NCBI GenBank assembly: GCA_964019425.1
Contig: OZ025832.1
Coordinates: 682,001-746,000 of the forward strand
DNA from: Flectonema sp. DT1601
Taxonomy: Eukaryota; Euglenozoa; Diplonemea; Diplonemida; Diplonemidae
DNA length: 64,000 nucleotides
Reading direction: 5' to 3'
Position numbers and translations under genes: made by a program. Positions within the stretch are counted from its first letter, which is position 1. Every line of letters starts with the position of its first letter. Under the pieces are notes generated by a model. That model was not told the origin of the DNA. It made no database searches and saw nothing but the letters and a program-made list of their open reading frames with translations. Below are positions 45,153 to 55,679 of this stretch, in pieces.

Positions 45153-46200
45153 AATTCTAAAAGTCCACAAAGAAAAGTTTCTTCTTGTTGGATGGAACAC
45201 TACAAAAAGATGTTTTTGACTGCAAAGGGTCACCTCCTGTTCCATGCGAATTCAAAGGTCGTTTTCTTTTAAATTATAATTACACGTCCTCGCTCTTTTA
45301 TTTAACCACTGGAACCGCTCTTTTATTATGGAGAGCGTCCAGATCTCCCCTCCTATCCCGATTCCATAAGAGAGAATCGAACAATAAGCAGATCGCATAT
45401 TAAAGAAAAACTTAACAGATCTCTTAGGGTTCAGTCATTTTGCGGGTTTGTGTTTTTTTTTCAATGATGGTTTCCACCATTCAAGTGACAAAAACACCTT
45501 TTCTGTAATAATAAAATGTGAGCCTGTAAAATCTGATTTTTTATTTTAATACCTAAAGTTGTTACTGTTTGTGTCAAGGTTTCACTCCTAAGGTGAGTCC
45601 TTTACGTGTTTACCAAGACTAACTCTACCTTTAGGTTAACTGCATTGTAATTAATTATCATAGTTGATTCTGGTACAATACAGATACTTAGTTTTTTCAC
45701 AAATAGTATCCAAAGAGATAGCTAATATCAATTTACCTTCCCCCCCGAAAACCCCTTCGATTTTACTGAATAACTCATACATGACGTTATGTACGCAGTG
45801 TAATCAGTTGTCTTTACTTTATAGCTGACTATTCTTAAAAAAATGAAGTTTTAATATCTCGTTATGTCGTTGTTTCAGTTTAACTTTACTTAGTTAGGTA
45901 TTGTAATAGTTTATTACTATTTTTTTTTGCACCGACGAAGTCGGAGAAGAAACTATTCAGATTAAGAGCCCGTTTTATTTATTATGGTCATGTTTTCTAT
46001 TTCCCTGTGCGCCAGTAAAACTAGCTGTGATCAACAAAATATAAGGCTTATCTGAATGGTTTTTTTTTTTTTTTGCATTTAACAAGTATTGTAAGAACGT
46101 AAAAGAATGGTAGCAGCACACGTAAACCTCCTTTAGCTTTATCAGTTTAAGTCGGTTCACAGTTTCGTGACACAAACAACAACCATCACAATAAAAACCT

Positions 46201-46233
<33 letters not shown>

Positions 46234-46769
46234 ACGGATAGCACCTGTCGGTTTTCCTTTTTTTTCTAAAATACCTCTTCTTTCAGTGTGGTCCTTAAGC
46301 AGTAGGGATCCGACTGTCTTTTCTGAGCTTCTTTTTGTTTCTATCATCGGTGTGACCTCTACAATATAAATGCTTGGGACAATTAGGGGTAAATGGCCCT
46401 GTTCCGTTATTTTCTTTATTTTGTTTTCCTTTTAGTGGAAATGGCAGCATTTTGATGACTTGTGTTATTGCATTGAGAAACTCTGCTGCCATCCATCCCT
46501 CTCGTTACCTTCTCACTTACTTAATTAACTGCCCGTTATTTACAGCTAATCTTGTTTACTTACTCTGCATTCCTTGGTGTTTTCAATCGACCCTTGGATG
46601 GTTCGCGCGGTAGTCGTCAAGTATTTCCAATCGCAGAAGTGCTCTCTGTGGGAGATGTTGCTGCTGCTAGGCGCCCTTTCCGTTCTTCCCTTTTTGTTCC
46701 ACGTGATGCAGGTTGTTATTTTTATTAATTTTGATTTAGTGTGTTCATTTAATATATTATTATGTCTTC

Positions 46770-46771
46770 AG
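46770..46771 (+). promoter_or_regulatory. candidate acceptor AG before array copy 2
   Basis: The TCTTCAG at 46765-46771 lies inside the first codons of the longer ORF (ATG 46762). If used, the start is ATG 46798, which aligns exactly with the starts of the other two array copies (MRxKTV). Confidence 0.5.
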
Positions 46772-46797
46772 AGGGGAAATACACAGCAGATAACAAA

Positions 46798-49032
46798 ATG
46801 CGCGTCAAAACTGTGTTTCTGATTTCCTTTGCTGGGTTTATATCGGTAATGGCGTCTCTTTTCAGTGGACTGTTTTTATATTTCGAAGGGTTGAGGACTT
46901 TAGAAATGGCAGTTGAAGAAATATGCAGATCAGACATGAATGGTTTAGTGAATGCTGGCAATCAGGTGTTCGAATCTGTAAGAGAACAGGCCAGGGTGAG
47001 ATCTGATTTCTTGCAACGTTACGACGGGTTTGGATCGTACGCTGACTTTGAAAGCTGGGCGAGGGAATCATTACTGACGGAAGCAACTCATCTGTCGCAC
47101 TTAAATGGTGGAGGATACCATGGTTTTTATTGGGATACTGCTACCTCTACGAATACATTTGCCTTTTCCGAAGTCATCTGGAAATCGAAGAAAGCTAACG
47201 GTGACATCGATATCTTCAATGCAAGGCGACCACTTGACGCTGAATCCTACGAGACTCCTGATTGCAGTCCTTGTATACTAAATTATTTAATGGATCCTGT
47301 TACGGGGAAGGAAATATCAAATGTTTTTAATTACACAGCACCTAAGTACTCGCGTAGTATAGAAAACATTGGAGTACTTAGTTTTGTCGCACCACAGATG
47401 TGGTACGCCTTGGATGGGAATCCTTATTATTACATGTCAGGTTGGGTTGTGTTGCCTCAAAGCTCTAACGTTATATTCAGCAACCTCTACCTGCGAACGG
47501 ATTCAAGTATTGTTGGAGAGGTTTGGAACAAACAGCTACGGGATTACGACTCACACGCGATTGTCATCGTAGCTGCACTGAAGGACGGAGCTGAAAGCAT
47601 TGTGTACGGAGGTAACGTAGCCTCCGCAGAAATGGATCTAAAGTGCAACAGGACCCACAGAAACTCCCACAACGACTGCTTCCGTCGTCTGAAGGATTTG
47701 GGAGGAACCATTCAGGAGTCCGTAGAAGAAGTTAACAAGACAGCTGTGGGTGACTTCATAAAGAAGGACGTCTCTGGTGGGAACCATTGGATACGTCGTA
47801 CAGTTTACTTCCAACCTGGTCCTCTGGATACCTGTCCGGTAATCTCACTGGTGTGGATCAAGTCTGTGTCTTCTATGAGTGATGAGTTGAACAAGGGACT
47901 CAACCTTTTTATAACGTTTGCTGTTATTGTGTCAGTGTTCGACATCATCATCGGAATAGTTGAGATTATTTGTGTCTCTATGCCACTTCAGAAACTCTCA
48001 GAGCAGATGGTACTCGCGACTCGAATGGAATTTGTTGATGAAAGTATCGGAGTGAAGTTACTATCTGAAATCTATCAATTGGATGAATGTTTTCATGGAC
48101 TTGTCTCTAAGCTGTTGGAGTATAAGAGTTACCTTCCGCAGTCAATGTTTGCAGGAGAGGACATCGGTCCAACCGCGTGCAGTGAAATTAGTATTTCTTC
48201 AATAGTTGACAGTAGTGGATCAACACCACCTGGGACACGAATTCTTAGAAAGTGTGTTGTTACAAAAGTAACGGCAACAAGACACCCAAATACGACAATC
48301 GCCTGTCTCAACCTGCGAAACTTTCGAACACACGTTGAGAAGTCAGATCCAGAACAGTTAGCAGTCACGTACGGTGATTATATTCAGATTATTCATGCGG
48401 CTGCGGAGATGAAAAGGGGAACTGTTGACAAGTTAGCTGGTGACAGGGTTCAGTGTACTTGGATTCGAGTTCCTAAATTTGCTACAATAAGTTTCGCTGA
48501 CAAAGTCAGAGATGAACTGTGTCAAATGCCGTGGATAGAGGGAATCACAATCGGACTCTCTGCTGGAACAGCAACTAGTGGGAACTTGGGTTCGTCAACA
48601 GTACGTTCGTACATGACGATGGGAAACCCTGTCGGTGAGGCGGAGAAGTACAGCACTCTGGGTCGTAATATGCCTGCTATTCATAAAACAGTAATATTGT
48701 TATCCGGAAGTGTTGTTATCGATGCTGACTCAACCTTTAGTGTCTTGCCAGTTGGTCGTTTGGAAGAAAAGAATTTTTATGCCCTACTTGAAAAGTATGA
48801 AATGAGGAACCACGAGTGGATGTACGAACTAGAAGAACGAGAACACGACATCTCAAAGATATTTTGTAATATGATGCTGAAGGGATTGGATGATCGCGTA
48901 TTTGATATCGACAATTTACCAAAACCGTATTCTGATGTCACGGTGTGGCTTATTAATCGTATTAAGAATGGACACACATTACGCTACAGTTTTCATAGTG
49001 ATAATGAAAGTGAAAGAGTAATAAACAAATGA
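46798..49032 (+). CDS. sensor with degenerate class III cyclase domain, array copy 2
   Basis: 744 residues from ATG 46798; an in-frame ATG at 46762 would add 12. Architecture as in copy 1: signal anchor, ~330-residue sensor, membrane span, HAMP-like linker, cyclase-like domain. Its cyclase region is nearly identical to copy 1 (same CLNLRNF Asn in place of Asp, same VGEAEK), while the juxtamembrane start of its sensor matches copy 3. Its sensor core has its own sequence (for example LSFVAPQMWYALDGNP), so ligand binding may differ. The stop falls slightly earlier than in copy 1; the homologous downstream bases continue as 3' UTR. Confidence 0.86.
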   Translation: MRVKTVFLISFAGFISVMASLFSGLFLYFEGLRTLEMAVEEICRSDMNGLVNAGNQVFESVREQARVRSDFLQRYDGFGSYADFESWARESLLTEATHLSHLNGGGYHGFYWDTATSTNTFAFSEVIWKSKKANGDIDIFNARRPLDAESYETPDCSPCILNYLMDPVTGKEISNVFNYTAPKYSRSIENIGVLSFVAPQMWYALDGNPYYYMSGWVVLPQSSNVIFSNLYLRTDSSIVGEVWNKQLRDYDSHAIVIVAALKDGAESIVYGGNVASAEMDLKCNRTHRNSHNDCFRRLKDLGGTIQESVEEVNKTAVGDFIKKDVSGGNHWIRRTVYFQPGPLDTCPVISLVWIKSVSSMSDELNKGLNLFITFAVIVSVFDIIIGIVEIICVSMPLQKLSEQMVLATRMEFVDESIGVKLLSEIYQLDECFHGLVSKLLEYKSYLPQSMFAGEDIGPTACSEISISSIVDSSGSTPPGTRILRKCVVTKVTATRHPNTTIACLNLRNFRTHVEKSDPEQLAVTYGDYIQIIHAAAEMKRGTVDKLAGDRVQCTWIRVPKFATISFADKVRDELCQMPWIEGITIGLSAGTATSGNLGSSTVRSYMTMGNPVGEAEKYSTLGRNMPAIHKTVILLSGSVVIDADSTFSVLPVGRLEEKNFYALLEKYEMRNHEWMYELEEREHDISKIFCNMMLKGLDDRVFDIDNLPKPYSDVTVWLINRIKNGHTLRYSFHSDNESERVINK

Positions 49033-49665
49033 TCAGCTGTCGGCTGTGATTGAACTCAGCCTCATTAGGTATTAAGTCTTTTTGGTTAATTCTTTTTATT
49101 TTTTTATGACAACTCGATGATGGTTTCCACCATTTTGAGAAGATTCATCGTCCTTTCTTACTATTGGGTATCAGACTCGTCAAATAAAATACTCCCATCA
49201 GAATCTTCGACGTATTCTAAAAGTGTGATAGTGTGATAGCTATTACTGTGTTAAGTGTAATGCACGAATGTCACAGCAGCGTTCATTATAAACAAAGCTA
49301 GTGCATTGTATCCCTTTATCTCCTTTGATTCAAAACGTACTTGCGGTCGAAGAGTCCTCATCATCGAAACATGTAAAGAGACTCATCGCAATGATAGATC
49401 ACCTGAGTTCTGGGAGTAAGATTCTTTTTTTTTTAAAATTTTATCCCAAAACTTTAACCATTGTTTGTTTGACTTCCTTACAGTTTATTTTTATTTGTGA
49501 TAAATGCTGCTGTTTTGTAACTATTGTTTTTTTTTTTCCCCCCTCTCTTTTTTTTATTATTGTTTCCCGTGCGACTGGATTCCATTTACGATATCTGAAA
49601 ACGAGTTGTTTTATCACAGGTTTAATGACATCGTTTGAGTTTTTTTTTTTTTTTTTTTTTATTTA

Positions 49666-49764
49666 TACCTACAAACCGATTGTTTCAGTAGAAAGAGAAT
49701 TGTGGCAGCGTAACTAACCTATTCCTTTATTAGGATTTTGTACCGAAGTTGCGCACAAACAAAA
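49666..49764 (+). repeat. R1 dispersed repeat, copy B
   Basis: About 99 bp, same orientation and boundaries as copies A and C, following a 20-nt T run. Confidence 0.8.
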
Positions 49765-50400
49765 AATCAAAGCAATTGGCCTTATCTTTTTTATTATTAT
49801 GATTTTATCATATTTTGTTTACACGTTGTGATCTATATGTGTATCTATATACAACCGTTTCCTATCTACTTCATAATTTAGGAACTACCCAGTCACGTGT
49901 GGTGTCATATTATGGATCGCAACAGATATTTCTGTCTTCTCATTCACTACTACCAATACTGATGCTTTAAATATGTCGGCAACTCTTCTTAGGGGTTGAT
50001 ACGACTAGTGTCGTTAATACAATTTTTTGTTTTTTCCCCCTACATATATACACATTGGAATCTTCTCGCTTTTGTTTGTTTGTTTTTTTCATTGAAAATG
50101 GATTTCTTGCTATTTTTTACCAAACAAAAGTTATTTTCAGTCTTTTACTAGCGTATTGTACTTTTTGTTAGAGCTGTTTTAGCTGGGTGAACCCCAAGTG
50201 ACCTTCTGTGTTGGTTTTGAGTGGATGTTTATTTTAGTTCTTTCTTCAGGTCGGTTCAAATAATGTGGACCGTAGCAGTTAAAACCTAAAACTGCGCCCA
50301 CCAAGGTGACGGAAAGAATCGTCTTTATACGAGATTATGTCTTAACACGTGTTACAGAAACTTTTTTGTTGTGTTTTTTTCATCAAGAATCGCCTTCAGA

Positions 50401-50428
50401 GGGATTAGGTTGTATCTACTACCGCAGT
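50401..50428 (+). repeat. R3 short dispersed repeat, copy 1
   Basis: GGGATTAGGTTGTATCTACT then ACCGCAGT; matches 55278-55305, each followed by a TACT(T/C)GGCGA block within ~80 bp. Confidence 0.6.
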
Positions 50429-50492
50429 GAGTATACTTCAACTGGTACTTGGCGACATGTTAGTATGAATCTTATTGGAGATTAGTTATCAG

Positions 50493-50632
50493 TAGTTCTA
50501 CTTTAATAACTGACAGGTTCATTATTCAGAACGGGAATTTTAATATAAAAAGTATTCCGCAATACCAACTTCGATACCATCGCATACTTCAGGTACTAAA
50601 CTTTAAGAAAATGTTCGCATTGCTGATTTCAC
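50493..50632 (+). repeat. 140-bp duplicated segment, copy 2
   Basis: Identical to 5644-5783, including the ATG and first seven codons of the adenylate cyclase, here followed by unrelated sequence. Located 212 bp before array copy 3. Confidence 0.95.
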
Positions 50633-50843
50633 GCAAGTTGGTCCGAAGTGGATCTCCTGTCGCTGTGAGTAATACTCAGCAACGTTGGATTCGAACTCAT
50701 GTTTTAACTAGTCTTTCTTTGTATTAGTTTGATTACTTACTTGTGAGAACACTCACTAAGTCATAATTTGTTGATAAGTTGTCTTATCATTCTATTCTAC
50801 AGCTCGCTTCTCGTGCTCCCTTAGCGGAAGACACACCAACAAG

Positions 50844-53105
50844 ATGCGAATCAAAACTGTGATTCTGATTTCCTTTGCTGGAATTATATCGATGACGGCA
50901 TCTGTTGTCAGCGGACTGTTTTTATATTTCGAAGGGTTGAGGACTTTAGAAATAGCAGTTGAAGAAATATGCAGATCAGACATGAATGGTTTAGTGAATG
51001 CTGGCAATCAGGTGTTCGAATCTGTAAGAGAACAGGCCAGGGTGAGATCTGATTTCTTGCAACGTTACAACGGGTTTGGATCGTACGCTGCCTTTCAGGG
51101 ATGGGCGCAGGAATCTTTGTTGACAGAGGCGGTTTATTATTCACACTTGAATGGAGGAGGATTTCATGGTTTTTATTGGGATGCTGCTACCTCAACGAGT
51201 AGACTTGCCTTTTCCGAAGACATTTGGGGATCCCTGAGAGCTGACGGCAGGAAAGAGTATTACAATGCAAAACGACCACTTGGCGCTGAATCCTACGAGA
51301 CTCCTGATTGCAGTCCTTGTGCAGTTACATATTCAGTAGACCCTGCAACGGGTGTCTTAGACTTCTCTTATAATTATACTCAGACTAGTAAACTACCTGA
51401 AGTCTTAGTAAACAATATAGGGAAGGTAGTCTTTGAGTCCCCTAGAATGTGGTACGCCTCTGATAAGAATCCTTACTTCTACGTAGCTGGTAGAGTTGCA
51501 TTACCTCCGATTAATAATGGATTATTTAATGGTTTAGTAGTTAGAGCTGAGGCAAGTATTGTTGGAGAGGTTTGGAACAAACAGCTACGGGATTACGACG
51601 CACACGCGATTGTCATCGTAGCTGCACTGAAGGACGGAGCTGAAAGCATTGTGTACGGAGGTAACGTAGCCTCCGCAGAAATGGATCTAAAGTGCAATAA
51701 GACGCACAGAAACTCCCACAACGACTGCTTCCGTCGTCTGAAGGATTTGGGAGGAACCATTCAGGAGTCCGTAGGAGAAGTTAACAAGACCGCTGTGGGT
51801 GACTTCATAAAGAAGGACGTCTCTGGTGGGAACCATTGGATAAGACGTTTGGTGTATTTCCAGCCAAGCCCCCTCGATAACTGTCCAGTAATCTCACTGG
51901 TGTGGATCAAGTCTGTGTCTTCTATGAGTGATGAGTTGAACAAGGGACTCAACCTTTTTATAACGTTTGCTGTTATTGTGTCAGTGTTCGACATCATCAT
52001 CGGAATAGTTGAGATTATTTGTGTCTCTATGCCACTTCAGAAACTCTCAGAGCAGATGGTACTCGCGACTCGAATGGAATTTGTTGATGAAAGTATCGGA
52101 GTGAAGTTACTATCTGAAATCTATCAATTGGATGAATGTTTTCATGGACTTGTCTCTAAGCTGTTGGAGTATAAGAGTTACCTTCCGCAGTCGATGTTTG
52201 CGATTGCAGAAACTGATGTCGAGGATATTTCAGCAGAAAGTGAGAAGCCCAGATCCCATCACTCTAATTCTAATTTGAGCAGCGGAGGCGCTAGTGTCGT
52301 ATCGTCTGCTTTCTTACAAAAGGTCAAAAACTCTGTCGTTACAAAAGTAACAGCTACAAAGCATCACGGCCTATCAGTTGCCTGCATCAATTTATTGAAC
52401 TTTAGGAATTGCGTGAAGAAGTGGAAACCCGACCAGCTGGCCTACTCGTATGGTGAATACATTCAAGTGGTTTATGCTGCGGCAGAGTTGAAAAAAGGAA
52501 CAGTTGACAGAATGGCGGGAGATCGTCTTTTGTGTACTTGGCTACGATCACCAAAGTTTGCGACCGTCACCTTCGCACACAAGGTGAGGAGTGACCTTTC
52601 TCGTCTTCATTGGGTTGAAGGTGTTGCCATTGGTATTGCTTGTGGAGCAGCCACTAGTGGTAACTTTGGATCATCTAAGTTACGTTCATACATGACTTTG
52701 GGAAGTCCTGTTGGTGAGGCTGAGAGACTTGCTTGTCTTGTGGGTGACATGCCGCAATGCTCAAAGGCGGTTCTGTTGGCTGCAGCGGGACTTGCGAGGG
52801 AAGCAGAAAACAGTTTTGAAGTATTACCAGCTGGACGATTAGGAAAGAATAAGTTCTTCGTCATCTTAGAAGAGTTCGTTAACGGAACTAACGAATGGAT
52901 GTACAACCTTGAGGAACGTGAAAACAATGGATCAAAAGCCTTCTCAAAGATGATGACTGAAGGACTTGACGGAGTATTCGACTTGAGCAGCTTAGCAGAC
53001 CCCTACTCTGAAATGACTCGTTGGATAGTTGAAAAGATCCGAGGCGGACACAATCTGTGTTACAACTTTAGTTGTACATGTCAGTGCGAGTCAAAAGTTC
53101 AATAA
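50844..53105 (+). CDS. sensor with degenerate class III cyclase domain, array copy 3
   Basis: 753 residues with the same plan as copies 1 and 2. Its cyclase-like domain is the most divergent of the three (INLLNFRNCV, MAGDRLLCTW, SPVGEAERL) but shares the Asn-for-Asp change and lacks the VN motif. A Ser-rich insertion (SAESEKPRSHHSNSN) lies between linker and cyclase domain. The N terminus is a chimera: 50878-50967 matches copy 1 and 50979-51068 matches copy 2 exactly. CTATTCTACAG (ends 50802) precedes the ATG by 41 nt. Confidence 0.87.
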   Translation: MRIKTVILISFAGIISMTASVVSGLFLYFEGLRTLEIAVEEICRSDMNGLVNAGNQVFESVREQARVRSDFLQRYNGFGSYAAFQGWAQESLLTEAVYYSHLNGGGFHGFYWDAATSTSRLAFSEDIWGSLRADGRKEYYNAKRPLGAESYETPDCSPCAVTYSVDPATGVLDFSYNYTQTSKLPEVLVNNIGKVVFESPRMWYASDKNPYFYVAGRVALPPINNGLFNGLVVRAEASIVGEVWNKQLRDYDAHAIVIVAALKDGAESIVYGGNVASAEMDLKCNKTHRNSHNDCFRRLKDLGGTIQESVGEVNKTAVGDFIKKDVSGGNHWIRRLVYFQPSPLDNCPVISLVWIKSVSSMSDELNKGLNLFITFAVIVSVFDIIIGIVEIICVSMPLQKLSEQMVLATRMEFVDESIGVKLLSEIYQLDECFHGLVSKLLEYKSYLPQSMFAIAETDVEDISAESEKPRSHHSNSNLSSGGASVVSSAFLQKVKNSVVTKVTATKHHGLSVACINLLNFRNCVKKWKPDQLAYSYGEYIQVVYAAAELKKGTVDRMAGDRLLCTWLRSPKFATVTFAHKVRSDLSRLHWVEGVAIGIACGAATSGNFGSSKLRSYMTLGSPVGEAERLACLVGDMPQCSKAVLLAAAGLAREAENSFEVLPAGRLGKNKFFVILEEFVNGTNEWMYNLEERENNGSKAFSKMMTEGLDGVFDLSSLADPYSEMTRWIVEKIRGGHNLCYNFSCTCQCESKVQ

Positions 53106-53541
53106 TTTATTATATTATTACCCCGTCGATGATGTTTTACTGAAATATGTGAGGAGGCAACCTAAAGGAGAATAATTCTTTTTTGTTGGTTCCGAACTCC
53201 GTAATTTTAGAGTTTTAATTTTCTTTTTTGAAAATTCAAATACACTGAAATTAAAACTCGCGTCATCAAAAGTTTTCAACCTTTGATGTTACGCATCGTC
53301 GGTGTATTTCAGAAAGAACACAAGGAACGATTTGCGTCAACCGACGAGAAATTTTGCGACAACTATGAACATTCTCTTCAGTTCTATTCCCTTCTGCTTC
53401 CCCACACTAAAAATTTCAAACGCACTGCCTGAGTGAATTTTTATCTGTAACCCCCATTACGAAGACATGTTTCCTGGGATTGCGCTTCACTGAAGGCATG
53501 CTTCACGGAGCGTATTCTTGAGAATATATACGAAATGTTTT

Positions 53542-53840
53542 TTTCACTCCCCTCAAATCTATAGCAAAGCCTGTTCAGTAAATACTCAGAATCAATTCTA
53601 GAACTGGTCTTTCTGTACTCCCTTCAAATCCATTTTCTTTTTTCTAAACGTATTCTTTTCTTTGATTAACAACTACAAATATATTTTCAGTCTACAAATA
53701 TATTTTCAGTCACAGTACTTTGATATTATTTTTTTAATATGTCAAAGTTTCACTCCCCTCAAATCCATAGCAAAGCTTGTTCAGTAAATACTCAGAAAAT
53801 AATCAATTCTAGAACTGGTCTTTCTGTTCTCTTTCAACCC
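53542..53840 (+). repeat. direct repeats: 90-bp pair and 19-bp tandem pair
   Basis: 53542-53631 and 53748-53840 both read TTTCACTCCCCTCAAATC and continue through AGCAAAGC.TGTTCAGTAAATACTCAGAA to TTCTAGAACTGGTCTTTCTGT. Between them CTACAAATATATTTTCAGT occurs twice in tandem (53673-53691, 53692-53710), doubling an acceptor-like TTTTCAG. Confidence 0.85.
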
Positions 53841-54173
53841 TTTGTGTGCCGAGAAGGTGCTTTTTATCTCTCTTTTACCCAAAATGCTTTCTGTTACAGT
53901 AGCAGAAAAGTTATTAGCCCTTAGCTGAGTGTGAACTTTGAAGTAGAGAATATAAAAAAATTAGCAACGATGAGAACGGAACTTCGTTTGTTAGTCTCTG
54001 AAAAGAAGATTTAGGGGATTTCTGCATACAGATGTTTGTGGCAAAGGGTCGATCACTGTTCAAACATCGCTGTATTTCGTGCTGAATTCTGTGGTTAGGC
54101 AAGTGTTTTTTTTTTTTTTTTAAAAAAGTTGTTTTATTTATTATCTTTGAGCATAAATTAAGAAATGAAAGCT

Positions 54174-54199
54174 GCGATTCCCTTTTGGGAATCGCTTTT
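54174..54199 (+). terminator. perfect stem-loop followed by T run
   Basis: GCGATTCCC, TTTT loop, GGGAATCGC, then TTTTA. It looks like an intrinsic terminator, but this is a eukaryotic context; it may be an RNA 3'-end signal, a Pol III-type stop, or chance. Confidence 0.35.
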
Positions 54200-55277
54200 A
54201 TTAAAATAATCGTTTTTAACTTTTGCTCACACCCACAGAAAGAAGAAATGAAGAAAAGTGTGTTTTCAGTGTTGTCCTGTAATTGTGTTTTCAGGAAGAT
54301 TCTTAGAAAATTATTTAATTTTTATATAATTTGTGTAAAAAAAAGAATATAATTTTATTTTACAAATTAACCCACAAAATCCCGACATGACTTTCACTTT
54401 AAGAAACATAAACCTGTCTCTCGTTGAAAATATACAATTCGGTATTTATGTTTGACAGGGGATTCTTAGGTAGGTAGTCAGGTTGGGAATTTTTTTTTCT
54501 TTTTTTTTTTTCTTTTTTGTCAACATCTCGCTCAAAAACGGTCCGATCTTCGGAATAGCGAGTGCGCTGTTCATCTCTCTTTCCTCGCACAGCAGAAACC
54601 ATTTCAGATTGAGATCGCTATTCATTTTATCATATTAACTATGTCTACCAGTCTGTCTATCCACATATCTGCGATTTACAAGTGTCTCTCTCTTTTGAAT
54701 GGTTTTTTTTTTCTTCTTCTTCTTCTTCTTTTTTCTCGTTAACTTAGTTAGCAAAGGAAAAAAAACGAAGATTTGACAGGTACGTAAACTGTTTTTTTTT
54801 TTTTACGGTGCGTGCACAAATTTCACAAACAAGTCAAAGTCGTGTTTAAATCAGTGTGATACTATCTAAGGATGAGTAGTAGTGGTAGTACGTGATTTAA
54901 ATCATTTCTTGACCTCACTAACCAGCTTTATTTTTATTTGTTTCTTTTAATAAGACTTTTGACGTCGAAGAGATAATAAACTTCCAAAGCGATTATTTGT
55001 TTTCAAAGACTGCATCTTCGCTTCAATCGATGTTTTCCATCTCGTGTGGTGTACTGAAAACGGGATATCATCTTATTGGGGTAATCTGTTTTTAAGTTCC
55101 CTCAACGTCGTCGTCTTTCTTTTTCTTTTTTGTTCGCAATCACAAAAAACAGGAATAGCGGTTAATCTTGTTGTTAGGTGCATATTTTTTACTGCAAAAA
55201 CTAACTTACTTGTATTTTTTTTTAACTTCTTTCTATTTTTACCCTTCTTGATACTCACAAACACACAATAATCCTTC

Positions 55278-55484
55278 GGGATTAGGTTTTACTTTCTACC
55301 GCAGTATTTGGGGATCCTCGAAAGGGCTTCTGACAGTTCTATGTCAGCGTCTACCTAACTGATACTCGGCGATCGAAGAAAGATTATTTTAAACCCAAAA
55401 AACCAACCATTATTTGTTTGTTGTCCTACGAGTTTTTGCATTTGATTTTTTTTTTTTGATTGACTGATAACCATTAATACTAAC
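55278..55484 (+). repeat. R3 + R2 composite dispersed repeat
   Basis: R3 (GGGATTAGGTTTTACTTTCT…CGCAGT, 55278-55305) is followed by R2 copy 2 (55374-55484), whose other copy is at 36613-36712. Confidence 0.65.
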
Positions 55485-55679
55485 TGGTACTTGGTGGGTA
55501 CTTGGTGGGTACTTACTTACTTGGTGGATCTCTAATTAATTCAAGTCTTTTATCTATGTTGACATGAGTGTTTTGTTTATTTCTTTCTTTAAATTAGTCT
55601 GCTTTCGTGTTCAGAAAAGTAAATAGTTTCTGACTCGAGCCATCTTTCTCTTCAAAAAAAAAAAAAAAAAAAAGTCGCA

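Larger units (their letters stand above)
44542..46797 (+). other. intergenic region with structured GC-rich island
   Basis: No protein gene. It holds a GC-richer island (about 44590-44880) containing a perfect hairpin and a 5S-like sequence, T runs of ~30 nt near 45118 and 46203, and GATGGTTTCCACCATT (45466-45481), which recurs at 49117-49132 after array copy 2. Confidence 0.55.
49033..50843 (+). other. intergenic region with R1, R3 and a 140-bp duplicated segment
   Basis: No supportable gene; the ORF at 49301-49717 runs through T tracts and has no family signal. Holds R1 copy B, an R3 repeat (50401-50428) and the 140-bp segment shared with the adenylate cyclase 5' region, in which a remnant ORF of ~40 codons starts at 50611. 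CTATTCTACAG at 50792-50802 precedes array copy 3. Confidence 0.6.

Noticed and set aside
50611-50843. Alternative first exon for array copy 3 (GTGAGT at 50665 to CAG at 50802)
   Set aside because: Joining these sites leaves the downstream exon out of frame with the cyclase-like ORF.
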